64,000 nucleotides of DNA, from contig NZ_FQUJ01000006.1 of the NCBI RefSeq assembly GCF_900128925.1, forward strand, positions 97,388 to 161,387, written 5' to 3'. The notes beneath the pieces were generated by a model. It had not been told where the DNA came from. It made no database searches and saw only the letters and a list, made by a program, of their open reading frames with translations. Made by a program: the position numbers and the translations under genes. Origin of the DNA: Modicisalibacter ilicicola DSM 19980 (GTDB taxonomy: Bacteria; Pseudomonadota; Gammaproteobacteria; Pseudomonadales; Halomonadaceae). Shown here one piece after another: positions 1 to 8,640 of this stretch (position 1 is the first letter of the stretch; each line of letters begins with the position of its first letter).

Positions 1-401
1 AGATCCAGCGTCAAGGTGGCGCTGTCGCTGCCCAGGCCCTTGAACAGGCCGTTGCGCTCCGGGCGGTAGCGGATATGCAGGCGTAATTCGCTGATGCCCC
101 GAGTCGGTTCGGGCCAGCGCGGCGGCGTGGCCTCGAGGGCCGCCATGGCCTGGTCGTACGGAAAACGCGGCACCCCCAGGTCCTTCTGGGCGACACGCTG
201 GGCGCCCAGCAGGCGTCCGTCCCGGGCCGCCGGCAGAAGATCCAGGCGAGCCTCGAGCCCGGCATGGCGCAGCTGATAGACCAGAGAGGTAAGGAAGGCC
301 GTCTTGCCGGCCCGGGAGAGGCCGGTGACCGCCAGGCGTAGCTGGCGATCCCGGCCCCGTTCGATGAGATTGTTGAGTTCGCGTGCCAGGGTCCGGCGCA
401 T
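1..401 (-). CDS. ycjX: YcjX-family (DUF463) P-loop ATPase, 3' end outside window
   Basis: Only the first ~133 residues are in the window; the rest lies beyond base 1. The start is the ATG at 401. Residues 26-36 read TGLSRAGKTAF, a Walker A loop with the GLSR-x-GKT signature of the YcjX/DUF463 family. The following segment, rich in Leu and Arg with the AQKDLGVPRFPY motif, also fits that family. YcjX is a stress-associated putative nucleotide-binding protein, usually next to the membrane protein YcjF, which would lie outside this window. It follows the MFS gene by 30 bases on the same strand, so the two may be co-transcribed. Function is poorly known; the family call is firm. Confidence 0.85.
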   Translation of the reverse strand, partial: MRRTLARELNNLIERGRDRQLRLAVTGLSRAGKTAFLTSLVYQLRHAGLEARLDLLPAARDGRLLGAQRVAQKDLGVPRFPYDQAMAALEATPPRWPEPTRGISELRLHIRYRPERNGLFKGLGSDSATLTLD

Positions 402-431
402 GGAGCCAATGTTCCTGTTCCGAATCGAAAT

Positions 432-1610
432 TCAGTGTCTAATCTGCGGGCGATGCGCGTCCTTGGCAAGCCATTGCCAGAGAAGTGCAACGAGAGGCAG
501 CAGCGACAAGGGCAGCAACAGCGCATTGAGCCCTGCCCAGCCCAGGTAGGCCTCGAGCGGTCCGGCGAGCAGCGCCGTCACGCCCACCGTCGAGAAGATC
601 AGGAATTCGTTGGCGGCCTGGGTGCGTGCCTTTTCCGCCGGCCGGTAGGTTTCGGTCAGCAGTCCCGTGGCGGGCAGGAAGGTGAAGCTCCAGCCCAGCC
701 CCAGCAGGATCAGTGCCGTGTAGTAACCCGGCAGGCTGGTATCGAACTGGACGACGATCCCGCAGCCGGTCAGCATCAGGCAACCCAGCACGATGACCGG
801 TCTCGGTCCCATTCGAGCCGTCAGCCACCCCGTGAAGAACGCAGGCAGATACATGGCCAGCACGTGCCACTGAATGGTGGTGGCGACGTGATCGAAATGG
901 AAGCCTTCTCGCTCCATCGCCAACGGGGTGGCCGTCATGGCCAGGTTCATTACTCCATAGCCGATCAGGCCGGTGAGTACCGCGATGATGAAGGCGGGCT
1001 GGCGCATGATCGCTGCCATTGGGCGTGCCGGCCCGTCGCTGTGGGTCGCTTGGGGTGGCGGCAAGCGCAGCAGCAGCAGAATCACGAGCGCCAGCAGGTA
1101 GAGCATCCCCAGGCCCAGGAAGCTGCCGAGAAACGGGGTATCGACAAGTGCGCGGCTGGCGCGGGCCAGCCAGGGGCCGAAGAACGCCGCCAGTACCCCA
1201 CCACCCATCACCAGGCCGATGGCACGGTCGCGCTGTTCCGGTGCGGCGGCTTCCACTGCGGCGAAGCGATACAGCATGCCGAAACCGATACCGATGCCAA
1301 GCAGCCAGGTGCTCAGCATGAAGAGAAGGAATTGCTCGTTGATCAGGGCCAGGCTCGCGACGCCGACGCCACCGAGCCCGACCAGGTTGCCGAGCACGAA
1401 GCCCCGCTTGCGGCCCAGCCGCGCCATGATCAGCGAGGCGGGAATGGTGGCGCACATCAGCCCGAGCCATTGCATGGCCACCGGCGCGGTGGCCCAGCCG
1501 GCCCCCGGAGCAAGCTTGGCCCCGATCAGCGGCGACACGGCCACCAGCAGGATGTTGCCGCTGACCAGCAGGGCCTGACACAGCGACAAGAGTATGACGG
1601 TCACGGGCAC
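432..1610 (-). CDS. Major facilitator superfamily transporter
   Basis: This is a 392-residue, strongly hydrophobic protein with about 12 predicted membrane segments, the normal MFS size. The loop between segments 2 and 3 carries MARLGRKRG (residues 62-70), the classic MFS motif A. The start is a GTG at 1610 with GGGGAAG about 9 bases upstream. It lies 26 bases after the sodium:solute symporter stop and just before ycjX. The substrate cannot be read from sequence; a drug or small-metabolite exporter is as likely as an importer. Confidence 0.85.
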   Translation of the reverse strand: MPVTVILLSLCQALLVSGNILLVAVSPLIGAKLAPGAGWATAPVAMQWLGLMCATIPASLIMARLGRKRGFVLGNLVGLGGVGVASLALINEQFLLFMLSTWLLGIGIGFGMLYRFAAVEAAAPEQRDRAIGLVMGGGVLAAFFGPWLARASRALVDTPFLGSFLGLGMLYLLALVILLLLRLPPPQATHSDGPARPMAAIMRQPAFIIAVLTGLIGYGVMNLAMTATPLAMEREGFHFDHVATTIQWHVLAMYLPAFFTGWLTARMGPRPVIVLGCLMLTGCGIVVQFDTSLPGYYTALILLGLGWSFTFLPATGLLTETYRPAEKARTQAANEFLIFSTVGVTALLAGPLEAYLGWAGLNALLLPLSLLPLVALLWQWLAKDAHRPQIRH

Positions 1611-1636
1611 GAACGGCTTCCCCGGGCGAAGGCGGA

Positions 1637-3232
1637 TCAGCCGGCGAAGGCAATATAGATCGCAACCACCAGGATCACCAGCACGATGCCGGCGGGTATC
1701 GCTCCCTTCCAGGGGGTGAGATCGACCTCGCCGCTGTCCTCGTGGACCCAGGCGGTGGCGCGGGGGCGCAACTTGCCCAGCAGCAGCATCATCGCCACGA
1801 GAAGCACGAAGACCAGGGCCACGAAGTGGAAATCATGGATGACATCCAACAGCCCGGTGAAAGGCGGCACGAAATAGACCAGGCCGATGATGGCACAGCC
1901 GCCGACCAGCGCGAGCTTGGCGGCGACGGGCGGCACCCGCTTGGTGAGCAGGCCCACCAGCACCACGGCGAGGATGGGGATGAAGTACATGGCGTTCATC
2001 TTCTGCAGATAGCCGAACAGGCTCTCCTGACCGGCCAGCAGGGGGGCGATGGTCATCGAGGCGGCGGCCAGGATCCAGCCGAAGATCTTGCCCGTGCGAA
2101 CCACCTGCTCCTCGCTGGCGTTCTTGTTGAGCACCTCCCTGTAGAGCCCCAGGCTGAACAGGGTGGTGGTGCTGTTCAGGGCCGAGTTGAAGGAGGAGAG
2201 AATGGCGCCGACCATCACCGCGGCGAAGAAGCCGGTCAGGTAGGGCGGCAGCACGTTGAACACCAGGTGGCCATAGGCCTCGTCGGCACGAATGCCGTCA
2301 TTGGCATAGAGCTGATAGGCGATAATGCCCGGCAGCACCAGATACAGCGGGCCGAGCAGCTTGAACAGGCCGGTCAACAGCACGCCCTTCTGTCCCTCGG
2401 CGAGATTCTTGGCGGCGAAGGTCCGCTGGATGATCTGCTGGTTGGTGGTCCAGTAGAAGAGGTTGATCAGGAAAACGCCGGTGAACAGCGTGGCGAAGGG
2501 CACCTGCTGGTCCTCGCCGCCGATGGAGTCGAGCTTGTCGGGATTGCTCTGCTTGAGGGTTTCCCAACCGGCGAGGATCCCGCCATCGTCGCTCACTGCC
2601 TGCAAGCCGAAGTAGACGATGACGAAGCCGCCGACCAGCAGGCCGACACCATTGAGAGTGTCCGAGACCGCGACGGTGCGCAGCCCGCCGAACAGGGCGT
2701 AGACCGAACCGATCAGGCCGACCACCCACACCGTTCCCCAGAGTAGGGCGGTGTCCGACTGGATGCCGGTCAGCCCCTGCAGGTCGAGCATGCCCTGCAG
2801 GCCCACGGCGCCGGAATACAGGATGATCGGCAACAGGATCACCGCGTAGGCGATCAGGAAGATGATGTTGCAGATCAGCTGGGTCGTTTCGTCGAAGCGG
2901 ATCCTCAGCAGTTGCGGCACGGTGGCGATGCCACTGCGCAGAAAGCGCGGCAGGAAGAACAGTGCCAGGGCGACCAGGGCGATGACCGCGACGACCTCCC
3001 AGGCCATCACGCTTAGCCCGTCGGTGAAGGCGGCGCCATTGAGCCCCACCATCTGCTCGGTGGAAAGGTTGGTCATCAAGAGCGACCCCGCGATCAGCGG
3101 GAAGGTCAGGCTGCGTCCGGCGAGAAAGTAGCCGCGGGTACTGTGGTGGTCGTCGCGTCGCGTGATGAGCCAGGTGATCAGGGCGACCAGCCCTGTGAAG
3201 AACAGAAACGAGGCTAGGGTAAGGGCATGCAT
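1637..3232 (-). CDS. Sodium:solute symporter (SSS/SLC5 family, SGLT/YidK-like)
   Basis: This inner-membrane Na+-coupled symporter has 531 residues and about 14 membrane segments. Residues 54-69 read [16 protein letters not shown], the SLC5 signature of the sugar-symporter (SGLT/YidK) branch. The ATG at 3232 is chosen because AAGGACG precedes it by 6 bases and the hydrophobic first helix begins right after; an in-frame upstream extension to 3304 is hydrophilic and lacks a ribosome site. The MFS permease follows 26 bases later, so both may be in one transport operon. A sugar or related polyol is the likely substrate, but this is inference from the subfamily only. Confidence 0.88.
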   Translation of the reverse strand: MHALTLASFLFFTGLVALITWLITRRDDHHSTRGYFLAGRSLTFPLIAGSLLMTNLSTEQMVGLNGAAFTDGLSVMAWEVVAVIALVALALFFLPRFLRSGIATVPQLLRIRFDETTQLICNIIFLIAYAVILLPIILYSGAVGLQGMLDLQGLTGIQSDTALLWGTVWVVGLIGSVYALFGGLRTVAVSDTLNGVGLLVGGFVIVYFGLQAVSDDGGILAGWETLKQSNPDKLDSIGGEDQQVPFATLFTGVFLINLFYWTTNQQIIQRTFAAKNLAEGQKGVLLTGLFKLLGPLYLVLPGIIAYQLYANDGIRADEAYGHLVFNVLPPYLTGFFAAVMVGAILSSFNSALNSTTTLFSLGLYREVLNKNASEEQVVRTGKIFGWILAAASMTIAPLLAGQESLFGYLQKMNAMYFIPILAVVLVGLLTKRVPPVAAKLALVGGCAIIGLVYFVPPFTGLLDVIHDFHFVALVFVLLVAMMLLLGKLRPRATAWVHEDSGEVDLTPWKGAIPAGIVLVILVVAIYIAFAG

Positions 3233-3322
3233 GGGTAGACGTCCTTGTGAGTTCTTGTCGGCGTAGGAACCAGTCCTACAGCATATCGATGTTCCGGCAG
3301 GCACGCGAATCGCCCGGAATAT

Positions 3323-3547
3323 TCAGCCCGGCAGGGGCGTGGGGGCCATGGCTGGGGGCGGCACGAGTCCAAGGAGCTGGGCAAGCAGCGGGCTGGCCGC
3401 GAGCAGAAAGCCCAGGCCGGCCAGGGCGTAGCCGAGTGGTCGGCGTGAGGGGTGTCGAGCCAGGGTGAGGCCGGCGAGGCAGGTGACGATACCGAGGACG
3501 TTCAGCAGATAGCCGGCCATTTCCAGGAACTGGGCAAGGGACATCAT
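3323..3547 (-). CDS. Small two-helix membrane protein, unknown function
   Basis: This 74-residue protein has two strongly hydrophobic stretches (about residues 8-26 and 38-62) separated by an Arg-rich loop, and a Pro-rich C-terminus. The start at 3547 is well supported by GAGG five bases upstream. I do not recognise the family. It sits 90 bases upstream of the symporter on the same strand and is divergent from the DUF924 gene. It could be an accessory to the symporter, but nothing in the sequence proves that. Confidence 0.6.
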   Translation of the reverse strand: MMSLAQFLEMAGYLLNVLGIVTCLAGLTLARHPSRRPLGYALAGLGFLLAASPLLAQLLGLVPPPAMAPTPLPG

Positions 3548-3650
3548 GGCTCCTCATGTCAGAAGTATTGTGGTCGAATGCGTTGGGTCCGCGAGACGCT
3601 TCGACTAATCTCATTGCTACCCACCCGTAAATCGGCGGAGCACTCCCTAG

Positions 3651-4199
3651 ATGACCGATACCACCGCGCAAACGGTACTCCACTTCTGGTTCGACGAGGC
3701 GACGCCACGCCAGTGGTTCGCCAAGGATCAGGCATTCGATTCCCAGGTGGCCGAACGCTTCTCGGCCCTGCTCGACACAGCCATCGCGGGTGAGTTGTGG
3801 ATGTGGCGACGCTCGCCTCAGGGGCGTCTGGCCGAGATTCTGGTGCTCGATCAATTCTCGCGCAACATCCATCGCGATCGTGCCGCCTCGTTCGCCCAGG
3901 ACCCCCAGGCCCTGGCGCTGGCCCAGGAGGCGGTGGCGGCACGTGCGGATCGCCATCTGAAGGTGGGCCAGCGGGCCTTCCTCTACATGCCCTACATGCA
4001 CAGCGAGTCGCTGCGGATTCACGATGAGGCACTGCGACTCTTCGATCAACCGGGGCTGGAAGACAACCTCCATCATGAGCGTCGCCATCGCGCGATCCTC
4101 GAACGCTTCGGGCGCTACCCTCATCGCAATGCGACCCTGGGCCGTGATTCGACCGCAGAGGAAAAAGCCTTTCTAGGCCAGCCCGGCTCGTCATTCTGA
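3651..4199 (+). CDS. DUF924 family protein
   Basis: This 182-residue soluble protein has the hallmarks of DUF924: the N-terminal VLHFWFDEATPRQWF, the central ILVLDQFSRNIHRD motif and the C-terminal FGRYPHRN. Members are all-helical, TPR-like cytosolic proteins of unassigned function. Its length is usual for the family. A GGAG lies a little far (11 bases) upstream of the ATG at 3651, but no better start exists. The gene reads rightward, divergent from the small membrane protein, and is followed 61 bases later by the GlsB-type gene. Confidence 0.85.
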   Translation: MTDTTAQTVLHFWFDEATPRQWFAKDQAFDSQVAERFSALLDTAIAGELWMWRRSPQGRLAEILVLDQFSRNIHRDRAASFAQDPQALALAQEAVAARADRHLKVGQRAFLYMPYMHSESLRIHDEALRLFDQPGLEDNLHHERRHRAILERFGRYPHRNATLGRDSTAEEKAFLGQPGSSF

Positions 4200-4260
4200 G
4201 CCGCCTTGTGGCAGGCTTCACTGGTTACCCCCTTCATGGACGATACAAAGGAGAAGAGAG

Positions 4261-4500
4261 ATGGGTTTCATTCTATGGTTGATCATTGGCGGGCTGGCGG
4301 GCTGGATCGCCGGCAACATCATGCGTGGCGGTGGCTTCGGGCTGCTCGGCAACATCGGGGTCGGCATCGTCGGCGCCCTCGTCGGTGGCTTGCTCTTCCG
4401 GCTCATAGGCCTGGCCTCCCAGGGCCTCATCGGCTCACTGGTCATGGCGACCGTGGGGGCCGTGCTGCTGCTGTGGGTCGTGGCCAAGCTGCGCAAGTGA
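4261..4500 (+). CDS. GlsB/YeaQ/YmgE family stress-response membrane protein
   Basis: This 79-residue protein has three membrane segments and the glycine-rich pattern of the transglycosylase-associated family: GGLAGWIAGNIMRGGGFGLL, then GNIGVGIVGALVGG. The ATG at 4261 follows AGGAGA by 6 bases. Members are small inner-membrane proteins often induced by general stress; their biochemical role is not established. It is the last gene before the intergenic stretch holding a hairpin and the MITE-like element. Confidence 0.85.
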   Translation: MGFILWLIIGGLAGWIAGNIMRGGGFGLLGNIGVGIVGALVGGLLFRLIGLASQGLIGSLVMATVGAVLLLWVVAKLRK

Positions 4501-4569
4501 CGGCCGCCGATTGACGGTGACGTCATTCCTGTCATTTGATGAAGGACCGAAAGAGAGACTAAGGTTTCA

Positions 4570-4591
4570 AAGGCCGCTACCTTGCGGCCTT
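4570..4591. terminator. Perfect 8-bp hairpin, possible terminator
   Basis: AAGGCCGC, a 6-base loop, then GCGGCCTT form a perfect stem 70 bases after the GlsB-type gene. No U-tract follows, so termination is uncertain. The MITE-like element begins only 7 bases downstream and may have displaced the native flank. Confidence 0.4.
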
Positions 4592-4598
4592 GCCCCGT

Positions 4599-4794
4599 TA
4601 GGCGCTGTCTGAAAAGTCGGTGAGCGAAGTCCAGCGCTAAGCCCGCTCCTGCGGGCTAACGCATTTCCCACATCCGTGTGGGTTACAAAGCAAAAATTGG
4701 TGAAAGAACGGAGTTTACGTGTTGTAAATGAGTATCTTGAGACAATTTTTTAACGCCGTATGGGCAAGCGCAGACACTTTTCAGACAATGCCTA
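4599..4794. mobile_element. MITE-like non-autonomous element with terminal inverted repeats
   Basis: The ends form an imperfect terminal inverted repeat: TAGGCGCTGTCTGAAAAGT at 4599-4617, and its complement, differing at two positions, at 4776-4794. The ~196-base interior carries no plausible gene, is more AT-rich than the flanks, and contains two small hairpins (GCCCGCTCCTGCGGGC and CCCACATCCGTGTGGG). A TA or TAG at each border could be a target duplication of the type made by IS5-group transposases. No transposase is present, so any movement would need one encoded elsewhere. It ends about 74 bases before the katE start. Confidence 0.65.
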
Positions 4795-4867
4795 GCGGCA
4801 TGACCGTAGATGCGAGCAGAACGGCTCCATCGAGGGCGTTCCTGCCTCAGTGAACAAGGAGTGTTAC

Positions 4868-7018
4868 ATGGCGAAGACACCTTACACCGAACCGAACGAC
4901 GACGGACCGCACGACACCGAGTTCAAAACGGATGCCGGCAGCAAGGACCAGAGCCTGGAGTCCCATCGCAGTGATGCGAGGGGCCACGATCTGCGCACCA
5001 ACCAGGGCGTGCGCATTGCCGACAATCACAATTCGTTGAAGGCCGGCGAACGAGGCCCGACCCTCATGGAGGATTTCATCCTCCGCGAGAAGCTCAATCA
5101 TTTCGATCATGAGCGTATTCCCGAACGAATCGTTCACGCCCGGGGCGCGGCGGCACACGGCTACTTCGAGGCCTACGACAACGCCGCCCAATACTCCAAG
5201 GCGGCGCTGTTCAGCGAGGGCGGCAAGCAGACCCCGGTCTTCGTGCGCTTCTCCACGGTACAGGGGGGGCGTGGTTCCAACGACACCGTTCGCGACGTAC
5301 GCGGCTTCGCCACCAAGTTCTACACCGAGGAGGGCAACTGGGACCTGGTCGGCAACGACATGCCGGTGTTCTTCATGCAGGATGCCGCCAAGTTCCCCGA
5401 CTTCGTGCATGCGGTGAAGCCCGAACCCCACAACGAGATCCCCCAGGGGCAGTCCGCCCACGATACTTTCTGGGACTTCGTGTCGCTGTTTCCCGAGTCT
5501 GCCCACATGGTGCTATGGACCATGTCGGATCGCGCCTTTCCCCGGCATTATCGCAACATGGAAGGCTTCGGGGTGCACTCCTTCCGCCTGATCGACAGGC
5601 AGGGCACGTCGCGTTTCGTCAAGTTCCACTGGAAGCCGCTTGCCGGCACCTGTTCGCTGATCTGGGACGAGGCGCAGAAGCTCTGGGGACGCGACCCGGA
5701 CTTCAACCGTCGGGCCATGTGGGACGATATCGAGAACGGTGATTTCCTGGAGTACGAACTGGGGATCCAGGTGGTCGAGGAAGCCGACGAACACAAGTTC
5801 GATTTCGATATCCTCGATGCCACCAAGCTGATTCCCGAGGAGCAGGTGCCGGTCACCCCCATCGGCAAGATGGTGCTCAACCGCAATCCCGACAACTACT
5901 TCGCCGAGACCGAACAGGTGGCGTTCAGCCCGGGCCACGTGGTGCCGGGGATCGACTTCAGCAACGACCCGCTGCTCCAGGGGCGGCTGTTCTCCTATCT
6001 CGACACCCAGATGCTGCGCCTGAGTGGTCCGAACTTTCACGAGATCCCCATCAATCGTCCCGTGTGCCCGTTCCACAACAACCAGCGGGATGCACCGCAT
6101 CGCCAGACCATCAACAAGGGGCAGGCGTCCTACGAGCCCAACTCCATCGACGACGGTTGGCCCAGGCAGACCCCGGCGGCGGAAGAGAATGGTGGCTACG
6201 AGACCCATCACGAGCGAATCGATGCCCACAAGGTACGGGCGCGCAGCGACTCCTTCGGCGATCACTATTCCCAGGCGCGGCTGTTTTGGAACAGCCAGAC
6301 CGAGGTCGAGAAGGAACACATCATCGCTGCCTACACCTTCGAGCTTTCCAAGGTGGCGCGGCCCTATATCCGCGAACGCCAGATCAAGGAGATCCTGCCC
6401 AACATCGACCCAGAGCTGGCACGGCGCGTCGGCGAGAATCACGGCATCGAAGCACCGAATGCTCCTACTGCGCCGGAAGGCGAACTGGGCAAGAGTTCCC
6501 AGGAGAGTTCCGAGGCCTTGAGCCTGATGGCACGCTTGCCGGGCAACATCAAGCACCGCAAGGTGGCCATTCTGGCGGCGGACGGCGTCGATGCGAAGCA
6601 GCTCGATGCGCTGGCGGCCAAGCTCGAGGAAGGAGGCGCGCAAGCCGTGATCGTTACCCCTAGCATGGCGCCGGTCACGGCAAGCAATGGACAGAGCGTG
6701 CTGCCCGACGCCATGCTCAACGGCCTGCCCTCGGTGACCATGGATGCGGTGATCGTTGCCGGTGGCGATGGCAGTGCGACGAGACTCGCCGATTCCGGCC
6801 AGGGCCGCTACTACGTCCAGGAAGCCTACAAGCACCTCAAGGCGATCGCTGCCCTGGGAGAAGGCAAGCGGCTGCTCGAGGCGGCGGGCGTGCCTACCGA
6901 GGAGGAAGGCATCTACCTGGGCGAGATGGTGGAGGAGGTGTTCGACGCCTTCGCCAAGGCGCTGGGACAGCACCGTGTCTGGTCCCGCGACTCCCGGGCC
7001 AATGACATGCCGGCCTGA
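4868..7018 (+). CDS. katE: Catalase HPII, large-subunit clade
   Basis: This monofunctional haem catalase decomposes hydrogen peroxide in the cytoplasm. At 716 residues it is the large-subunit type: a catalase core plus a C-terminal DJ-1/PfpI-like domain (about residues 570-710). Visible core residues are the distal His90 (IVHARG), Asn163 ([11 protein letters not shown]) and the proximal haem-ligand Tyr377 (RLFSYLDTQ). The start is the ATG at 4868, preceded by AAGGAG at 4855-4860; an in-frame TG-type start 18 bases upstream overlaps that ribosome site. KatE is commonly a stationary-phase enzyme. The upstream region carries the MITE-like element, which could alter its promoter. A palindromic terminator follows. 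Confidence 0.97.
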   Translation: MAKTPYTEPNDDGPHDTEFKTDAGSKDQSLESHRSDARGHDLRTNQGVRIADNHNSLKAGERGPTLMEDFILREKLNHFDHERIPERIVHARGAAAHGYFEAYDNAAQYSKAALFSEGGKQTPVFVRFSTVQGGRGSNDTVRDVRGFATKFYTEEGNWDLVGNDMPVFFMQDAAKFPDFVHAVKPEPHNEIPQGQSAHDTFWDFVSLFPESAHMVLWTMSDRAFPRHYRNMEGFGVHSFRLIDRQGTSRFVKFHWKPLAGTCSLIWDEAQKLWGRDPDFNRRAMWDDIENGDFLEYELGIQVVEEADEHKFDFDILDATKLIPEEQVPVTPIGKMVLNRNPDNYFAETEQVAFSPGHVVPGIDFSNDPLLQGRLFSYLDTQMLRLSGPNFHEIPINRPVCPFHNNQRDAPHRQTINKGQASYEPNSIDDGWPRQTPAAEENGGYETHHERIDAHKVRARSDSFGDHYSQARLFWNSQTEVEKEHIIAAYTFELSKVARPYIRERQIKEILPNIDPELARRVGENHGIEAPNAPTAPEGELGKSSQESSEALSLMARLPGNIKHRKVAILAADGVDAKQLDALAAKLEEGGAQAVIVTPSMAPVTASNGQSVLPDAMLNGLPSVTMDAVIVAGGDGSATRLADSGQGRYYVQEAYKHLKAIAALGEGKRLLEAAGVPTEEEGIYLGEMVEEVFDAFAKALGQHRVWSRDSRANDMPA

Positions 7019-7048
7019 TGGAACGCTAGGATTTGCCCTGCACCCAGT

Positions 7049-7076
7049 ACAATGCCCCGCCTAGGCGGGGCATTGT
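7049..7076. terminator. Bidirectional terminator between katE and gabT
   Basis: This is a perfect 28-base palindrome (ACAATGCCCCGCCT and its complement) between the convergent katE and gabT stops. There is only weak T content on either side, but the stem is very stable, so it probably serves both genes. Confidence 0.7.
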
Positions 7077-7104
7077 CGTTCGGCTGGATCGACGGGTCGG
7101 GGCG

Positions 7105-8403
7105 TCAGGCGCTGGCGGTCTGCTTGCTTCCGACCAGTTCCTTCAACGCCTGCTCGATGATGCCGAGGCCTTCCTCCAGCACATCGTCACCGATGGTGAC
7201 CGGCATCAGGAAACGGATGGTATTGGCGTACATGCCGCAGGAAAGCAGTATCAGGCCATTCTCCCGCGCCTTCTTGCACAGCGCGCCGGCCAGGTCTGCG
7301 TCCGGGGTATGGCTGGCCTTGTCGGATACCAGTTCGAAGGCGGCCATGGCGCCCAGGTTGCGGACATTGTCGATGCAGTCGAAATCCTGCTGCCACTGGT
7401 GGAAGCGCTTGGCGAGCTTGTCGCCCAGTGCCTGGCTCTTCTCGAGGATGTTCTCCTCTTCGAAGACTTCCAGCACCGCCAGGGCCGCTGCACAGGAGAC
7501 CGGGCTGCCGGTGTAGGTGCCGCCCAGGGAGTTGCCGCCGGAGGCATCCATGTGCTTGTCGGTACCGACCACTGCCGAGATCGGCATGCCGTCCGCCATG
7601 CTCTTGGCCATGGTCATGATGTCCGGCTCCACGCCGCTGTGCTCGATCGCGAACATCTTGCCGGTACGCCCGAAGCCGCTCTGTACCTCATCGACGATCA
7701 TCAGCATGCCGTGCTCGTCGCAGATCTCGCGAATCGCCTTCAAAAAGCTCGGCGGCGCCGCGTAGAAGCCACCTTCACCGAGTACCGGTTCCAGGATGAT
7801 CGCCGCGGTGTCCTTGGGATTGGCGTCGGTCCGCAGGGCCATTTTCAGCCCGCGCAGCGACTCTTCTTCGCTGACCCCGTGATAGGGGACCGGGTAGGGG
7901 GCGCGGAAGACCGTGCCCGGCATGGGGCCGAAATCCGTCTGATAGGGGTTGACCTTGCCGTTCATGGCCATGGTCATGAAGGTACGGCCATGATAGCCGC
8001 CATCGAAGCAGACCACGTTGGTCTTGCCGGTGGCGGCACGCGCCACCTTGACGGCGTTTTCCAGCGCCTCGGCACCGGAGTTGGCCAGCATGACCTTGGC
8101 ATGGCCACGGACCGGGGTGATCTGGCTGAGCTTTTCCGCGAGTCGCACATAGCCTTCATAGGGCATGACGGTCTGGCAGGTGTGCATGACCTTGTCGAGC
8201 TGGGCCTTGACCGCCTCGACCACCTTGGGGTGGCGATGGCCGATATTGAGCACGCCGATACCACCGGCGAAATCGATGAAACGTTTGCCGTCCGCATCCC
8301 AGACCTCGGCATTCTCGGCACGATCGGCGAAATGGGCGGCGGGGCTTGCAGCGCCGCTGGCGACATAGCGCTGCTTGAGTTCGTTGAGCTGTGCGTTGTT
8401 CAT
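7105..8403 (-). CDS. gabT: 4-aminobutyrate aminotransferase (class III PLP enzyme)
   Basis: The enzyme transfers the amino group of GABA to 2-oxoglutarate, giving succinate semialdehyde and glutamate. The 432 residues match GabT in length. Visible features are the PLP phosphate-binding NSGAEALENAVK (108-119), the VDEVQSGFGRTGK segment with the PLP-contacting Asp238, and the Schiff-base Lys267 in MTMAKSMADG. An excellent ribosome site (AGGAGG) precedes the ATG at 8403. No gabD neighbour lies next to it in this window. A related substrate (5-aminovalerate) is possible, as in many GabT homologues. Confidence 0.93.
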   Translation of the reverse strand: MNNAQLNELKQRYVASGAASPAAHFADRAENAEVWDADGKRFIDFAGGIGVLNIGHRHPKVVEAVKAQLDKVMHTCQTVMPYEGYVRLAEKLSQITPVRGHAKVMLANSGAEALENAVKVARAATGKTNVVCFDGGYHGRTFMTMAMNGKVNPYQTDFGPMPGTVFRAPYPVPYHGVSEEESLRGLKMALRTDANPKDTAAIILEPVLGEGGFYAAPPSFLKAIREICDEHGMLMIVDEVQSGFGRTGKMFAIEHSGVEPDIMTMAKSMADGMPISAVVGTDKHMDASGGNSLGGTYTGSPVSCAAALAVLEVFEEENILEKSQALGDKLAKRFHQWQQDFDCIDNVRNLGAMAAFELVSDKASHTPDADLAGALCKKARENGLILLSCGMYANTIRFLMPVTIGDDVLEEGLGIIEQALKELVGSKQTASA

Positions 8404-8640
8404 GGTTGAACCTCCTGTCTCGGTGAGAGCGCTGTACGGGTCGCTGGGCGATGATCATGTCGAACGCAGTGTGTATTATTTCGAACGAGTCGCCAAGCTT
8501 TTCACGATGATGCTCATCAAAGTCCTTGTACTACTTTCGATGCACGAAGCGATGAGTGCAAGGGCATCGGCTCGTTCGATGCTTTCCGCTACACTATATC
8601 GCTATTTCTTTCCTATCGTTACAGGCGTCAGAGGTGTGTC

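Noticed and set aside
435-2746. Long plus-strand frames opposite the MFS and sodium:solute symporter genes
   Set aside because: Low-complexity Gln/His/Arg-rich translations complementary to recognised membrane-protein genes; no ribosome site or domain.
5513-6973. 486-codon minus-strand frame inside katE
   Set aside because: It lies entirely antisense to an intact catalase with all catalytic residues; a by-product of high GC content.
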